Assembly (NCBI GenBank): GCA_029946075.1
Contig: JAQSDT010000037.1
Span: forward strand, 1 to 8,555
Length of the DNA: 8,555 bases
Origin: a bacterium
Lineage (GTDB): Bacteria; Pseudomonadota; Alphaproteobacteria; Rhizobiales; Xanthobacteraceae
Direction of reading: 5' to 3'
The notes under the pieces are model-generated. The model saw nothing but the letters and a program-made list of their open reading frames with translations. It was not told the DNA's origin and searched no databases. Shown in pieces: positions 1 to 6,347 of this stretch (within the stretch, counting starts at the first letter, position 1; every line of letters begins with the position of its first letter). The translations under genes and the position numbers were made by a program.

Positions 1-1502
1 TGCACACCTGGTCGCTCGGCGTCGAGGAGCAGTTCTACCTGATCACGCCGCTGTTCATGATGATTGTCTGGCGCATTGCCCCGAAGCAGGCGCGGCTGCT
101 GTTTGCGCTCGTCGCCGCGCTATCGCTGGTGGCGGCTTACCTTATCAGCCTCCGCAACCAGACCTTCGTGTTCTATCTGATGCCGTTCCGCGCCTGGGAA
201 CTGGCGCTCGGTGCGCTGCTCGCCGTCAAGTTCTTTCCGGCGCCGAAGCCCGACTTTGCCAGGGCCGTTTGCGGCATCGGCGGCTTGCTCCTGCTGCTCG
301 GCGTCATCCTGCTGGGATCGCCCGCCGTGCCGCTGCTGCTGATGACCTCGCTCGCCAGCGTCGGCGCGGTGATGGTGATCGCTTCCGGCGAGCACGGGTT
401 GTCGATTGCCGGAAGGCTGCTGTCGGTCCGTCCGATGGTGTTCATCGGCCTGATTTCCTACTCCCTCTATCTATGGCACTGGCCGCTGATCGTGTTCCAG
501 CGGACGGACGCGCTCTTCTTTGGTGAATTGTCGGGCCTGACCAGAGCTGTGTTGCTGGGAGCGATGGTCGTCATCGCGTGGCTGTCGTGGAAATTCGTCG
601 AGATGCCGTTCCGGGCAAAGGGCAGGGATATTCCCAAGGCCGCCGTGTTCACGGCTACAGGCGGCGCGACCGCGTCGGTCCTGGCGCTCTGCGGCCTGAT
701 CCTGCTGTCCGGCGGCGCGCCGTTTCGGTTTCCGGAGCGCGTCGTGACGATCGGCTCCTATCTGGCCTACGATTCCGCCCCCGCGTTCCGCGCCGGCCAG
801 TGCTATCTCGGCACCAACCGCCAGCAACTCGACGTCGAGAACTGCCTGAAACGCGATGCCGCGCGGCCGAACTATCTCCTCGTCGGTGACAGCCACGCGG
901 CGCATCTATGGTTCGGGCTGTCGAGTGCGTTGCCCGACGTCAACGTGATGCAGGCGACCGCGAGTGCCTGCCGGCCCGAAGTCGCCAGCGTTTCGCGGCT
1001 CGATACGCGCGCTTGCCCGAAGCTCATGCAGTTCGTGTTCAACGACTTCCTGGTCCACAACAAGGTCGACAAGGTACTGCTCGCCGCGTCCTGGAAGGAC
1101 GAGGATCTGCCGGCCCTGTCGGCCACGCTCAGTCTTTTGAAATCGAGAGGCATCGACACCGTCGTCCTCGGCCCGATCGTCGAATATGACGCGGCATTGC
1201 CGCGGCTGCTCGTCGACGGCATCAGGCACGGCAGTTCCTCGATCGCGAGCAAGCGCCGGACCGCCGGGGTACGCGAGCGGGATCTGGCGATGAAGCAGAT
1301 GGTGACGGGCGGCGGTGGTGCATATCTGTCGGTTTACGACGCCGTCTGCCACGACGGCCACTGCGACGAATTTGCCGTCGGCGACGTGCCGATGCAGTTC
1401 GATGCCGGGCACCTTACCGCGAGCGGGGCGGTTGAGGTCGGACGCCGGCTGTCGAAGCTGTTGACCGGGAAGCTGGCGAGGTCGGCAGATGTTTCGAACT
1501 AG
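1..1502 (+). CDS. OafA/YrhL-type membrane O-acyltransferase with C-terminal SGNH domain (5' partial)
   Basis: This is the C-terminal 499 residues of a larger protein; the reading frame is open from base 3 and the start lies upstream of the window. The first visible residues, HTWSLGVEEQFYL, are a hallmark motif of acyltransferase family 3 (OafA/NodX type), which usually falls about 130-150 residues into the protein, so roughly that much is missing. Several hydrophobic membrane segments follow (bases about 57-720), including the SLYLWHWPL motif near 458-487. The C-terminal half is a soluble SGNH-hydrolase-like domain: the GDSH block has its candidate nucleophile Ser codon at 891-893, and the DAGH block, with the catalytic Asp/His pair, lies at 1401-1412. 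Proteins of this architecture transfer acetyl or other acyl groups to O-antigen, exopolysaccharide or peptidoglycan sugars, with the SGNH domain in the periplasm. The substrate here is unknown; the glycosyltransferase neighbours point to a surface glycan. The stop codon overlaps the next gene, so the two are probably co-translated. Confidence 0.93.
   Translation, partial: HTWSLGVEEQFYLITPLFMMIVWRIAPKQARLLFALVAALSLVAAYLISLRNQTFVFYLMPFRAWELALGALLAVKFFPAPKPDFARAVCGIGGLLLLLGVILLGSPAVPLLLMTSLASVGAVMVIASGEHGLSIAGRLLSVRPMVFIGLISYSLYLWHWPLIVFQRTDALFFGELSGLTRAVLLGAMVVIAWLSWKFVEMPFRAKGRDIPKAAVFTATGGATASVLALCGLILLSGGAPFRFPERVVTIGSYLAYDSAPAFRAGQCYLGTNRQQLDVENCLKRDAARPNYLLVGDSHAAHLWFGLSSALPDVNVMQATASACRPEVASVSRLDTRACPKLMQFVFNDFLVHNKVDKVLLAASWKDEDLPALSATLSLLKSRGIDTVVLGPIVEYDAALPRLLVDGIRHGSSSIASKRRTAGVRERDLAMKQMVTGGGGAYLSVYDAVCHDGHCDEFAVGDVPMQFDAGHLTASGAVEVGRRLSKLLTGKLARSADVSN
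1478..1482 (+). promoter_or_regulatory. Ribosome binding site of the GH26-like gene
   Basis: GAGGT lies 6 bases before the ATG at 1489, inside the end of the acyltransferase gene. It supports 1489 rather than the in-frame ATG at 1507 as the start, and so supports a real 14-bp overlap between the two genes. Confidence 0.6.
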
Positions 1503-2475
1503 TCCGATGCGGCGTACGCGCCGACGGCTGTGGCGGCTGGTGTTGTTCGTCACCGTCTTCGTTCTCAGCGTGCTGCTGCTGGCGCGGATCGACACCCACG
1601 CGGCACCTCGCGCAGTGTCCGCTCCAGCGAAGTTCGCAGCGGCGTTCGTCAATTGGGGCGCGACCGGCCGCGAGCATATGCTGCAGTCATGGGAGAAGTG
1701 GCTGTCGCAGAAGCCGTCGTCGGTGCTGGCCGTCGATTTCTATGCGCAGGACAGCTGGGACGAGTTTTCGAAGATGACCTGGCTTCCCGGTTTCTGGAAG
1801 CGGCTCAACCCCGATCGCAACATCGTCTGGTCGACACTTCTGACCGCGAAGGGCACGCCGCTGTCCGAGGTCGCGGACGGGCTGCACGACGACAAGTTCG
1901 AAGCCGCCGCGCGGGCGATTGCCGCGGAACAGCCGAAGGCGATCATCCGTCTCGGCTGGGAGATGAACCTGGATTCGATGGCCTGGTTCGCCAAGGACAA
2001 CAACGCCGAGTACATCCGGGCCTTTCGGCACGTCGTCGGAATCTTCCGGCGCTATTCCAGCGACTTCAAGTTCGACTGGTGCCCCGGCTGGGGACCGCAG
2101 GAAACGCCGGCCGATCTCGCCTATCCCGGCGACGACGTCGTCGATTACATCGGTCTCGACGTCTACGATTTCAAATATGAGGGGACGCCGGAAGAGCGTT
2201 GGGAAAAGTATTACCTCAAGGGGCCGTTCGGGCTCGAATGGCACCGCGATTTCGCGGCGGCCCACGGCAAGCTGATGAGCTATCCGGAATGGGGCGTCGG
2301 CAATTTCGGCGACAATCCGTACTTCATCCAGCAGATGCACAACTGGTTCGCGCAGAACCAGAAGAACATCGCCTATGCCGCCTATTTCAACGTCGACGGA
2401 CAGTGGCCGACCCAGATCGACAACGGCAAGTTCCCGAAATCGCAAAAGCTGTTCAGGTCGTTGTTCAAGCGATGA
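1489..2475 (+). CDS. GH26-like glycoside hydrolase, exported or membrane-anchored
   Basis: A 328-residue protein. It starts with an Arg-rich segment (residues 8-16) and a hydrophobic stretch (about 17-32), followed by a possible signal peptidase site near THA/AP (36-40), so it is secreted or tethered to the inner membrane. The rest resembles a TIM-barrel hydrolase of glycoside hydrolase family 26, whose known members include beta-mannanases. RLGWEMN (154-160) matches the family's acid/base region, giving E158 as candidate acid/base. SYPEWGVG (264-271) matches the nucleophile strand, giving E267 as candidate nucleophile. Aromatic residues expected in a sugar-binding cleft are abundant (WFAKDNN, FDWCPGWG, YIGLDVYDF). 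Both catalytic Glu residues are present, so it looks active. Within a polysaccharide locus its likely role is to cleave or trim the polymer made by the neighbours, like the depolymerases in other exopolysaccharide clusters; that is inference. It overlaps the acyltransferase by 14 bp. Family membership is fairly sure; the glycan substrate is unknown. Confidence 0.8.
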   Translation: MFRTSPMRRTRRRLWRLVLFVTVFVLSVLLLARIDTHAAPRAVSAPAKFAAAFVNWGATGREHMLQSWEKWLSQKPSSVLAVDFYAQDSWDEFSKMTWLPGFWKRLNPDRNIVWSTLLTAKGTPLSEVADGLHDDKFEAAARAIAAEQPKAIIRLGWEMNLDSMAWFAKDNNAEYIRAFRHVVGIFRRYSSDFKFDWCPGWGPQETPADLAYPGDDVVDYIGLDVYDFKYEGTPEERWEKYYLKGPFGLEWHRDFAAAHGKLMSYPEWGVGNFGDNPYFIQQMHNWFAQNQKNIAYAAYFNVDGQWPTQIDNGKFPKSQKLFRSLFKR

Positions 2476-2489
2476 GGGTTGCGTTCAGT

Positions 2490-2512
2490 CGGTTAACACC
2501 ATCCGTTAACCG
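2490..2512. repeat. Perfect 8-bp inverted repeat, CGGTTAAC-N7-GTTAACCG
   Basis: The two arms at 2490-2497 and 2505-2512 are exact reverse complements separated by seven bases. They begin 15 bp after the stop codon of the hydrolase gene. Each arm contains the self-palindrome GTTAAC. As RNA it could form a short hairpin, but no T-run follows, so it is not a classic intrinsic terminator. It could instead be a dimeric operator. The two TTAA cores are separated by nine bases, not the seven of the CtrA consensus (TTAA-N7-TTAA), so I do not call a CtrA site. Confidence 0.5.
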
Positions 2513-2634
2513 TCGCGCGAACTCGGCGTCGCGGCGCGTGTCGCTGGACCCGATATTGCAATGAAGCCTGTGTATCGTTCGGCTGGCCGGAATTTCCCGG
2601 AACGGACGGTCATATCGAAACGGTTATGTCCTGA

Positions 2635-2644
2635 TTCCGCGGAA
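2635..2644. promoter_or_regulatory. 10-bp palindrome TTCCGCGGAA upstream of the GT2 start (possible operator)
   Basis: A perfect palindrome centred about 37 bp before the ATG at 2677. Its position would suit a repressor or activator site, but short GC-rich palindromes arise often by chance in such a genome and I recognise no known regulator motif. Confidence 0.25.
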
Positions 2645-2676
2645 GTCATCCCGGTTCGGGACGGCGGATATTTGGA

Positions 2677-3705
2677 ATGGTCATGCGATCCGGTAGCTTG
2701 CACAAGGAAAACAGCGGCACCGCACCGGCGGTTTCGCGCACGGTCGCCGCGATGTCGGCCGGGCTGGATCCGGGCATCGAAACCGTCGTCTGCATTCCCT
2801 GCTTTCGCCGGCCGGCCTATCTGCAGCGGACGCTGGACTCGCTGGTGCAGCAGCGCACCTCTCGCCGCTTTGCCGTCGTCATGGTCGAGAACGATGCCGC
2901 GAAATGCGAGAGCGTGCCGGTCGCGTCGGATTTTCTGGCCACGGGCAGGCTGACCGGCGTCTGTGTGGTCGAACCGCGCCAGGGCAATTGCCAGGCGATC
3001 AACGCCGCCTTCGAGACCGCGCTGGCGCTGTTTCCGCGCGCCACCAGCTTCCTGATGATCGACGACGACGAGATCGCCACGCCCGACTGGTTCGACCGGA
3101 TGGTTTCGGCCGCCGAGACGACCGGCGCCGATATCGTCGGCGGCCCGGTGCTGCCCGAATTCGATGATGCGAAGAAGCGCGTGCTGCGCGACCATCCGGC
3201 GTTTGCGCCGGCCTACGATGCTTCCGGTCCGGTTCCCGTCATCTATGGCTGCGGCAATTGCCTGATCCGCCGGACGGTATTCGTGCGGCTGGCCGATCCC
3301 GCCTTCGACCTGCGTTTCAATTTCCTCGGCGGCGGCGATACCGACTTTTTCTATCGCTGCCGACGGCTGGGTATGCGGTTTCACTGGGTCGCCGAAGCCG
3401 GCATCAGCGAGACCGTTCCGCAGGGCCGCACCGATCTGAAATGGCTTGCGATGCGCGGCCTGCGGATCGGCGCCATCAACTACCACGTCCAGCGCAAGGC
3501 GACGCCCACAGCCTGGCTTCAGGCCAGGCTGACGCTGAAGTTGCTCGCGGCCCTGCCGCTGTCGCTGGTCCATGCCGGACGTGCCGTCATGACCGGGCGT
3601 CAGCGGACCATCGCCATGCATCCGATCAACGTTGCCATAGGCAGCATCCTCGCCGCGTTCGGGATCGAACCGCAGCAGTACAAAGCATCGAACATCGCCT
3701 CGTGA
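2677..3705 (+). CDS. Glycosyltransferase family 2 (GT-A fold), ExoM-like
   Basis: A 342-residue GT-A glycosyltransferase, predicted to act at the cytoplasmic face of the membrane and transfer a nucleotide-activated sugar onto a growing lipid-linked oligosaccharide. The N-terminal nucleotide-binding strand is at about 36-60 (TVVCIPCFRRPAYLQRTLDS), followed by VEND (70-73). The metal-binding DxD motif is MIDDDE at 127-132. The acceptor-side segment GCGNCLIRR (191-199) precedes LGGGDTDFFYR (217-227), where D221 or D223 is the candidate base. The C-terminal region has a basic segment (about 260-275) and a hydrophobic stretch (286-300) that may attach it to the membrane. The general arrangement resembles succinoglycan ExoM-type transferases, but the sugar specificity cannot be read. 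I used ATG 2677, which has a weak GGCGGA eight bases upstream; ATG 2683 or 2752 are possible, and the catalytic domain begins only at about residue 35. Its stop overlaps the next gene's start. Confidence 0.92.
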   Translation: MVMRSGSLHKENSGTAPAVSRTVAAMSAGLDPGIETVVCIPCFRRPAYLQRTLDSLVQQRTSRRFAVVMVENDAAKCESVPVASDFLATGRLTGVCVVEPRQGNCQAINAAFETALALFPRATSFLMIDDDEIATPDWFDRMVSAAETTGADIVGGPVLPEFDDAKKRVLRDHPAFAPAYDASGPVPVIYGCGNCLIRRTVFVRLADPAFDLRFNFLGGGDTDFFYRCRRLGMRFHWVAEAGISETVPQGRTDLKWLAMRGLRIGAINYHVQRKATPTAWLQARLTLKLLAALPLSLVHAGRAVMTGRQRTIAMHPINVAIGSILAAFGIEPQQYKASNIAS

Positions 3706-5015
3706 GCCAGTTCGTCGCCGCATCCGAAGTCCGTGCCATCGCGGGAGGCGTTCAGCGCCAGCAGGTGATGGATATCGTACGCGGCGCGACGTTCATCGGA
3801 ACGCTGCTGCTCGGCTGGATATCGCTGCATCCGTTCGTCAGCCTCGAAGACATGCAGATCGGCGATGTCGGCACCGGTAACGAAGCGATGACCTACGTGA
3901 CATTCGGCTGTCTCAGCGTGTTGACGGTCGCGCTGGCGATGCGCGACGATGCCAGGGGCCTGGCGACGTTGCTGTCTCCCGCTTTCGTGCTGTTCGGCGG
4001 CTGGGTGCTGATGACCGCAGTGCTCTCGTTCGATCCGGCCACCTCGGTCAAGCGCCTCACCTTGACGCTGTTCGTCGCCGTGGTCACGGCGTCGCTGATG
4101 CTGCTGCCGAAATCGCAGCGGGAACTGGTGCGCTGGCTCACCATTGCCTCGCTCGCCTTGCTGGCGATCTGTTATCTCGGAATATTGCTGGCGCCGGATC
4201 TTTCGATACATCTCGCCACCGATGCTCAGGAGCCGGGGCTGGCCGGCAACTGGCGCGGCGCGTTCGGCCACAAGAACCAGGCCGCCGCGATCATGGTGAT
4301 GGTGCTGTTTCTCGGCATTTATGCCGTTCGTTCCGGCCTCTGGATCAGCGGCGCGGGCATCATCGTACTGGCCTCGCTGTTTCTGTTGTATTCGGCGGGC
4401 AAGAGCTCCCTGACCCTGTGTTTTGCCGTGCTGTTGCTGACCTCGGCAACATCGGTGATACGCTCGTTCTGGCTTCGTAGCATCGTGCTGCTGACGCCGT
4501 TGCTGCTGCTGAACCTGCTCAGCGTCGGAACGGTGCTGTTCGAGGGCCTCTCCGCCATTTCTTCGATCTTGCCTTTCGACTCCACCTTCACCGGCCGTAC
4601 CGACATCTGGGCGTTTGCGCTGCAGTCGCTCAAGGCCCGGCTGCTCACCGGCTACGGCTTTGCGTCCTTCTGGGGCAGCAGCGCGATCCAGAATCTGCCG
4701 GAGGGCAAGGAGTGGGCGGGCTTTGCGGCGCACAGTCACAATGGCTATCTCGATACCACGCTCGGCATGGGCATCCCCGGTCTGATCCTGCTCGTCGTCG
4801 TTCTGGTGATAGTGCCGTTGCGGAATTTCCAGAAGGCGTATGAGGGCGGCAATGACGGTCCGCTGGCGATGGCGCTGCTGCGGATCTGGCTGTTCGGGCT
4901 CTATCTGTCCGCGATGGAGAGCTTTTTCCTCGATCGCGCCGATCCGCTCTGGATCATGTTTCTGATGGCGGTCTTCGGCCTGCATTATCTCGCCCGGTTT
5001 CGGGCGGCAGCCTGA
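3702..5015 (+). CDS. O-antigen ligase/polymerase family protein (Wzy/ExoQ-like)
   Basis: A 437-residue polytopic inner-membrane protein with about 11-12 hydrophobic segments, for example residues 29-46, 63-80, 90-109, 118-135, 143-164, 193-209, 214-230, 259-279, 358-372, 391-408 and 414-430. Characteristic O-antigen ligase/Wzy-C family features are GNWRGAFGHKNQ (182-193), SAGKSSL (231-237), FTGRTDIW (296-303) and the periplasmic-loop motif HSHNGYLDTTLGMGIPG (344-360). R299, H344 and H346 are the residues most likely to matter. Proteins of this group polymerise lipid-linked repeat units (ExoQ in succinoglycan) or ligate glycan to lipid A-core; the surrounding genes favour polymerisation. The frame is open far upstream inside the GT2 gene, but the protein-like part begins near the GTG at 3702, which overlaps the GT2 stop in a GTGA arrangement typical of translational coupling. 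ATG 3768 is an alternative start. The 437-residue length suits the family. Confidence 0.9.
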   Translation: MSQFVAASEVRAIAGGVQRQQVMDIVRGATFIGTLLLGWISLHPFVSLEDMQIGDVGTGNEAMTYVTFGCLSVLTVALAMRDDARGLATLLSPAFVLFGGWVLMTAVLSFDPATSVKRLTLTLFVAVVTASLMLLPKSQRELVRWLTIASLALLAICYLGILLAPDLSIHLATDAQEPGLAGNWRGAFGHKNQAAAIMVMVLFLGIYAVRSGLWISGAGIIVLASLFLLYSAGKSSLTLCFAVLLLTSATSVIRSFWLRSIVLLTPLLLLNLLSVGTVLFEGLSAISSILPFDSTFTGRTDIWAFALQSLKARLLTGYGFASFWGSSAIQNLPEGKEWAGFAAHSHNGYLDTTLGMGIPGLILLVVVLVIVPLRNFQKAYEGGNDGPLAMALLRIWLFGLYLSAMESFFLDRADPLWIMFLMAVFGLHYLARFRAAA

Positions 5016-5018
5016 CGC

Positions 5019-6110
5019 CTATAGCCGAGCGCGCACCGCTTCGGCGGCATCCTTCCACCAGCCGTCGAAATCGAACGGCGAATGAACCTGTGGTCGTTTG
5101 ACGACGGCAGCGATCCGGTCCGCATAAGCCTCGTTGTCCGAACCGCGTTCGACGAGCGCGATGACACCGCGATCGATCAATTCCTCGAAGCGCGGATGGT
5201 GGTCGAATTCTTCCGGCAATGCGGGTCCGGTCACGATGACCGGACGGCCGGATTGCACGCAGGTCAGGATGCTGGAGCGCCGCGCCGTGATGCCCTCCTC
5301 CAGCGGATAGCAGAACGCGTCGATCTCGCTGAACAGGCCGAAGACCTCGCGGTTGGACGCGACGAAGCCCGACACGATCACGTCGTCGGCAAGGCCGAGT
5401 TCGGCGGCCCGGGCGCGAAACTCCTGCTCGACATTGTCGATGCCGCGGATGAAGGAGCCGACATAGACGACGAGCGGCTTCAGCCCGCGTGTCTTCAGGA
5501 TGGCGGCGATGTCGAGCAGCGCGTTGGGCTGTTTGCCCGGGTAGATCGAGCCGAAATGGCCAATCACCAGGCGCCCCTCGGTACGCGCGCCGGCAAGACG
5601 GCCGCGCAATGTCGAGTCTGCGATGTCGGGCGGCGCGTCGATGTTCGGCGGCAGCGGCGCCAGCACGGATTTTGTCGCGGTCCAGCCGAGCAGGGGATCT
5701 TCCGCCAGCTCGCGCTGGACCAGCGGCGAGAACATCACGATGGTATCGGCCAGCAGCAGCGCCGGGATGTAGCTGATCCGGCGCAACCGGTGCAGGCCGG
5801 CCCATTCGTGCTGAACCAGGACGACCTTGCGCCGTCGCAGCCGCGCGATGGCGAGCGCCAGCAGCGGCGTGAACATCACGCGCTTCCAGGCCACGATCGG
5901 AAAATTGCAGACCACGGCTTGTGCCGAACCGACCGCTTGCCAGATCGCGGCGAGCGAGCCTTCCTCGCGCGTCAGGGTTAACGTCGTACAACGGCCGGGT
6001 TCGAGCTTCTCGACGGTTTCGGACAACAGCCGCGTAAACTGTCCGACGCCGCATTGCATCTGCGGTCCTGCGCCGAGAAACAGCGCCCGATATCGGGTTT
6101 CTGACGTCAT
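5019..6110 (-). CDS. GT4-like glycosyltransferase (GT-B fold)
   Basis: A 363-residue GT-B protein in the opposite direction to its neighbours. Numbering is from the ATG at 6110. The N-terminal Rossmann strand RALFLGAG (8-15) leads to a Gly-rich loop CGVGQFTRLL (20-29). VLVQHEW (97-103) is the usual acceptor-domain strand. The donor-binding C-terminal domain starts with VIGHFGSIYPGKQP (182-195), where R/K contacts to the nucleotide-sugar phosphates are expected, and continues with YVGSF, a SGF strand (247-249), and EEGITARRSSILTCVQSGRP (271-290). The first Glu of the EX7E motif is present (E272); the second is replaced by Ser280, as in GT4 subgroups with an ARRGS-like motif. It probably adds one sugar to the repeat unit; specificity is unknown. 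I chose 6110 because AGGA lies four bases upstream on the minus strand. An ATG at 6113 is adjacent, and ATG 6152 would add 14 residues but lacks a Shine-Dalgarno sequence. Its stop lies 3 bp from that of the ExoQ-like gene. Confidence 0.88.
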   Translation of the reverse strand: MTSETRYRALFLGAGPQMQCGVGQFTRLLSETVEKLEPGRCTTLTLTREEGSLAAIWQAVGSAQAVVCNFPIVAWKRVMFTPLLALAIARLRRRKVVLVQHEWAGLHRLRRISYIPALLLADTIVMFSPLVQRELAEDPLLGWTATKSVLAPLPPNIDAPPDIADSTLRGRLAGARTEGRLVIGHFGSIYPGKQPNALLDIAAILKTRGLKPLVVYVGSFIRGIDNVEQEFRARAAELGLADDVIVSGFVASNREVFGLFSEIDAFCYPLEEGITARRSSILTCVQSGRPVIVTGPALPEEFDHHPRFEELIDRGVIALVERGSDNEAYADRIAAVVKRPQVHSPFDFDGWWKDAAEAVRARL

Positions 6111-6217
6111 CATTTCCTGGCGATGTTTTTCCGGGCCATCGGCGTTAGCCATACAGGCCAGACATTAGCTTCCGGTAAGCGGCGAGAGGCCTCCGGCGGC
6201 ACTCTTCTTGCCAATCC

Positions 6218-6233
6218 GACGGTGAAGACCGTC
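6218..6233. repeat. Inverted repeat GACGGT-GAAG-ACCGTC in the divergent promoter region
   Basis: Two exact 6-bp arms flank a four-base loop. ACCGTC is found again at 6280-6285, 52 bp (about five helical turns) downstream. This could be an operator set for a dimeric regulator shared by the divergent genes, or a small hairpin in a leader RNA. No matching regulator is encoded in the window. Confidence 0.35.
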
Positions 6234-6335
6234 CAGCCGTCTCACAACGGGACATCGGGCGATCCACGACAATGGGGCGACCGTCGATTTCGGGACAACC
6301 GGATCGGCCGAACGCCGGACCAACAGGTAGCTGGC

Positions 6336-6340
6336 AGGAG
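6336..6340 (+). promoter_or_regulatory. Ribosome binding site of the cupin gene
   Basis: AGGAG lies seven bases before the ATG at 6348. This near-ideal Shine-Dalgarno sequence decides the start: the frame is open back to an ATG at 6123, but the extra 75 residues are low in recognisable structure and would occupy the whole divergent promoter region. Confidence 0.75.
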
Positions 6341-6347
6341 CGCGACG

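Larger units (their letters stand above)
2476..2676. other. 201-bp intergenic region upstream of the GT2 gene
   Basis: This is the only sizeable gap among the four left-hand plus-strand genes. It contains a perfect inverted repeat (2490-2512) and a 10-bp palindrome (2635-2644). I could not find a convincing sigma-70-type -35/-10 pair. A short frame opens with ATG at 2561 but runs into the GT2 gene in another frame and has no recognisable motif. The gap could hold the end of the first transcript and the promoter of the second unit; this is inference from spacing and symmetry only. Confidence 0.4.
6153..6347. promoter_or_regulatory. Divergent intergenic region between the GT4 and cupin genes
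   Basis: About 195 bp (237 bp if the GT4 protein starts at 6110) separate two divergently oriented genes, so both promoters should lie here or just inside the GT4 5' end. It contains a hairpin-capable repeat (6218-6233), a further ACCGTC copy (6280-6285) and the palindrome GAGGCCTC (6185-6192). I found no strong sigma-70-type -35/-10 pair on either strand. The frame that is open across this region from 6123 is best read as an upstream extension of the cupin frame, not coding. Confidence 0.5.

Noticed and set aside
2490..2512. CtrA binding site
   Set aside because: The TTAA cores are separated by nine bases instead of seven and the full half-site TTAACCAT is absent, so only an unnamed inverted repeat is reported.
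2561..2953. A 130-residue plus-strand frame beginning in the gap before the GT2 gene
   Set aside because: It has no recognisable motif, becomes Arg/Pro/Ser-rich where it enters the GT2 gene, and overlaps most of the GT2 nucleotide-binding domain in another frame.
3258..3701. N-terminal extension of the ExoQ-like frame
   Set aside because: The translation is Arg-rich and lies entirely inside the GT2 gene in another frame. The family-like sequence starts only after the GTG at 3702.
2506..3723. A 405-residue minus-strand open frame covering the GT2 gene
   Set aside because: Low-complexity antisense translation; the plus strand has clear GT2 motifs, including DDD and GGDTDFF.
3600..4985. A 461-residue minus-strand open frame opposite the ExoQ-like gene
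   Set aside because: Very Gln/Arg/His-rich and without structure, whereas the plus strand encodes a membrane protein with family motifs.
6123..6347. A 75-residue N-terminal extension of the cupin frame
   Set aside because: A near-ideal AGGAG lies seven bases before ATG 6348, and the extension would overlap the 5' end of the divergent GT4 gene and consume the promoter region.
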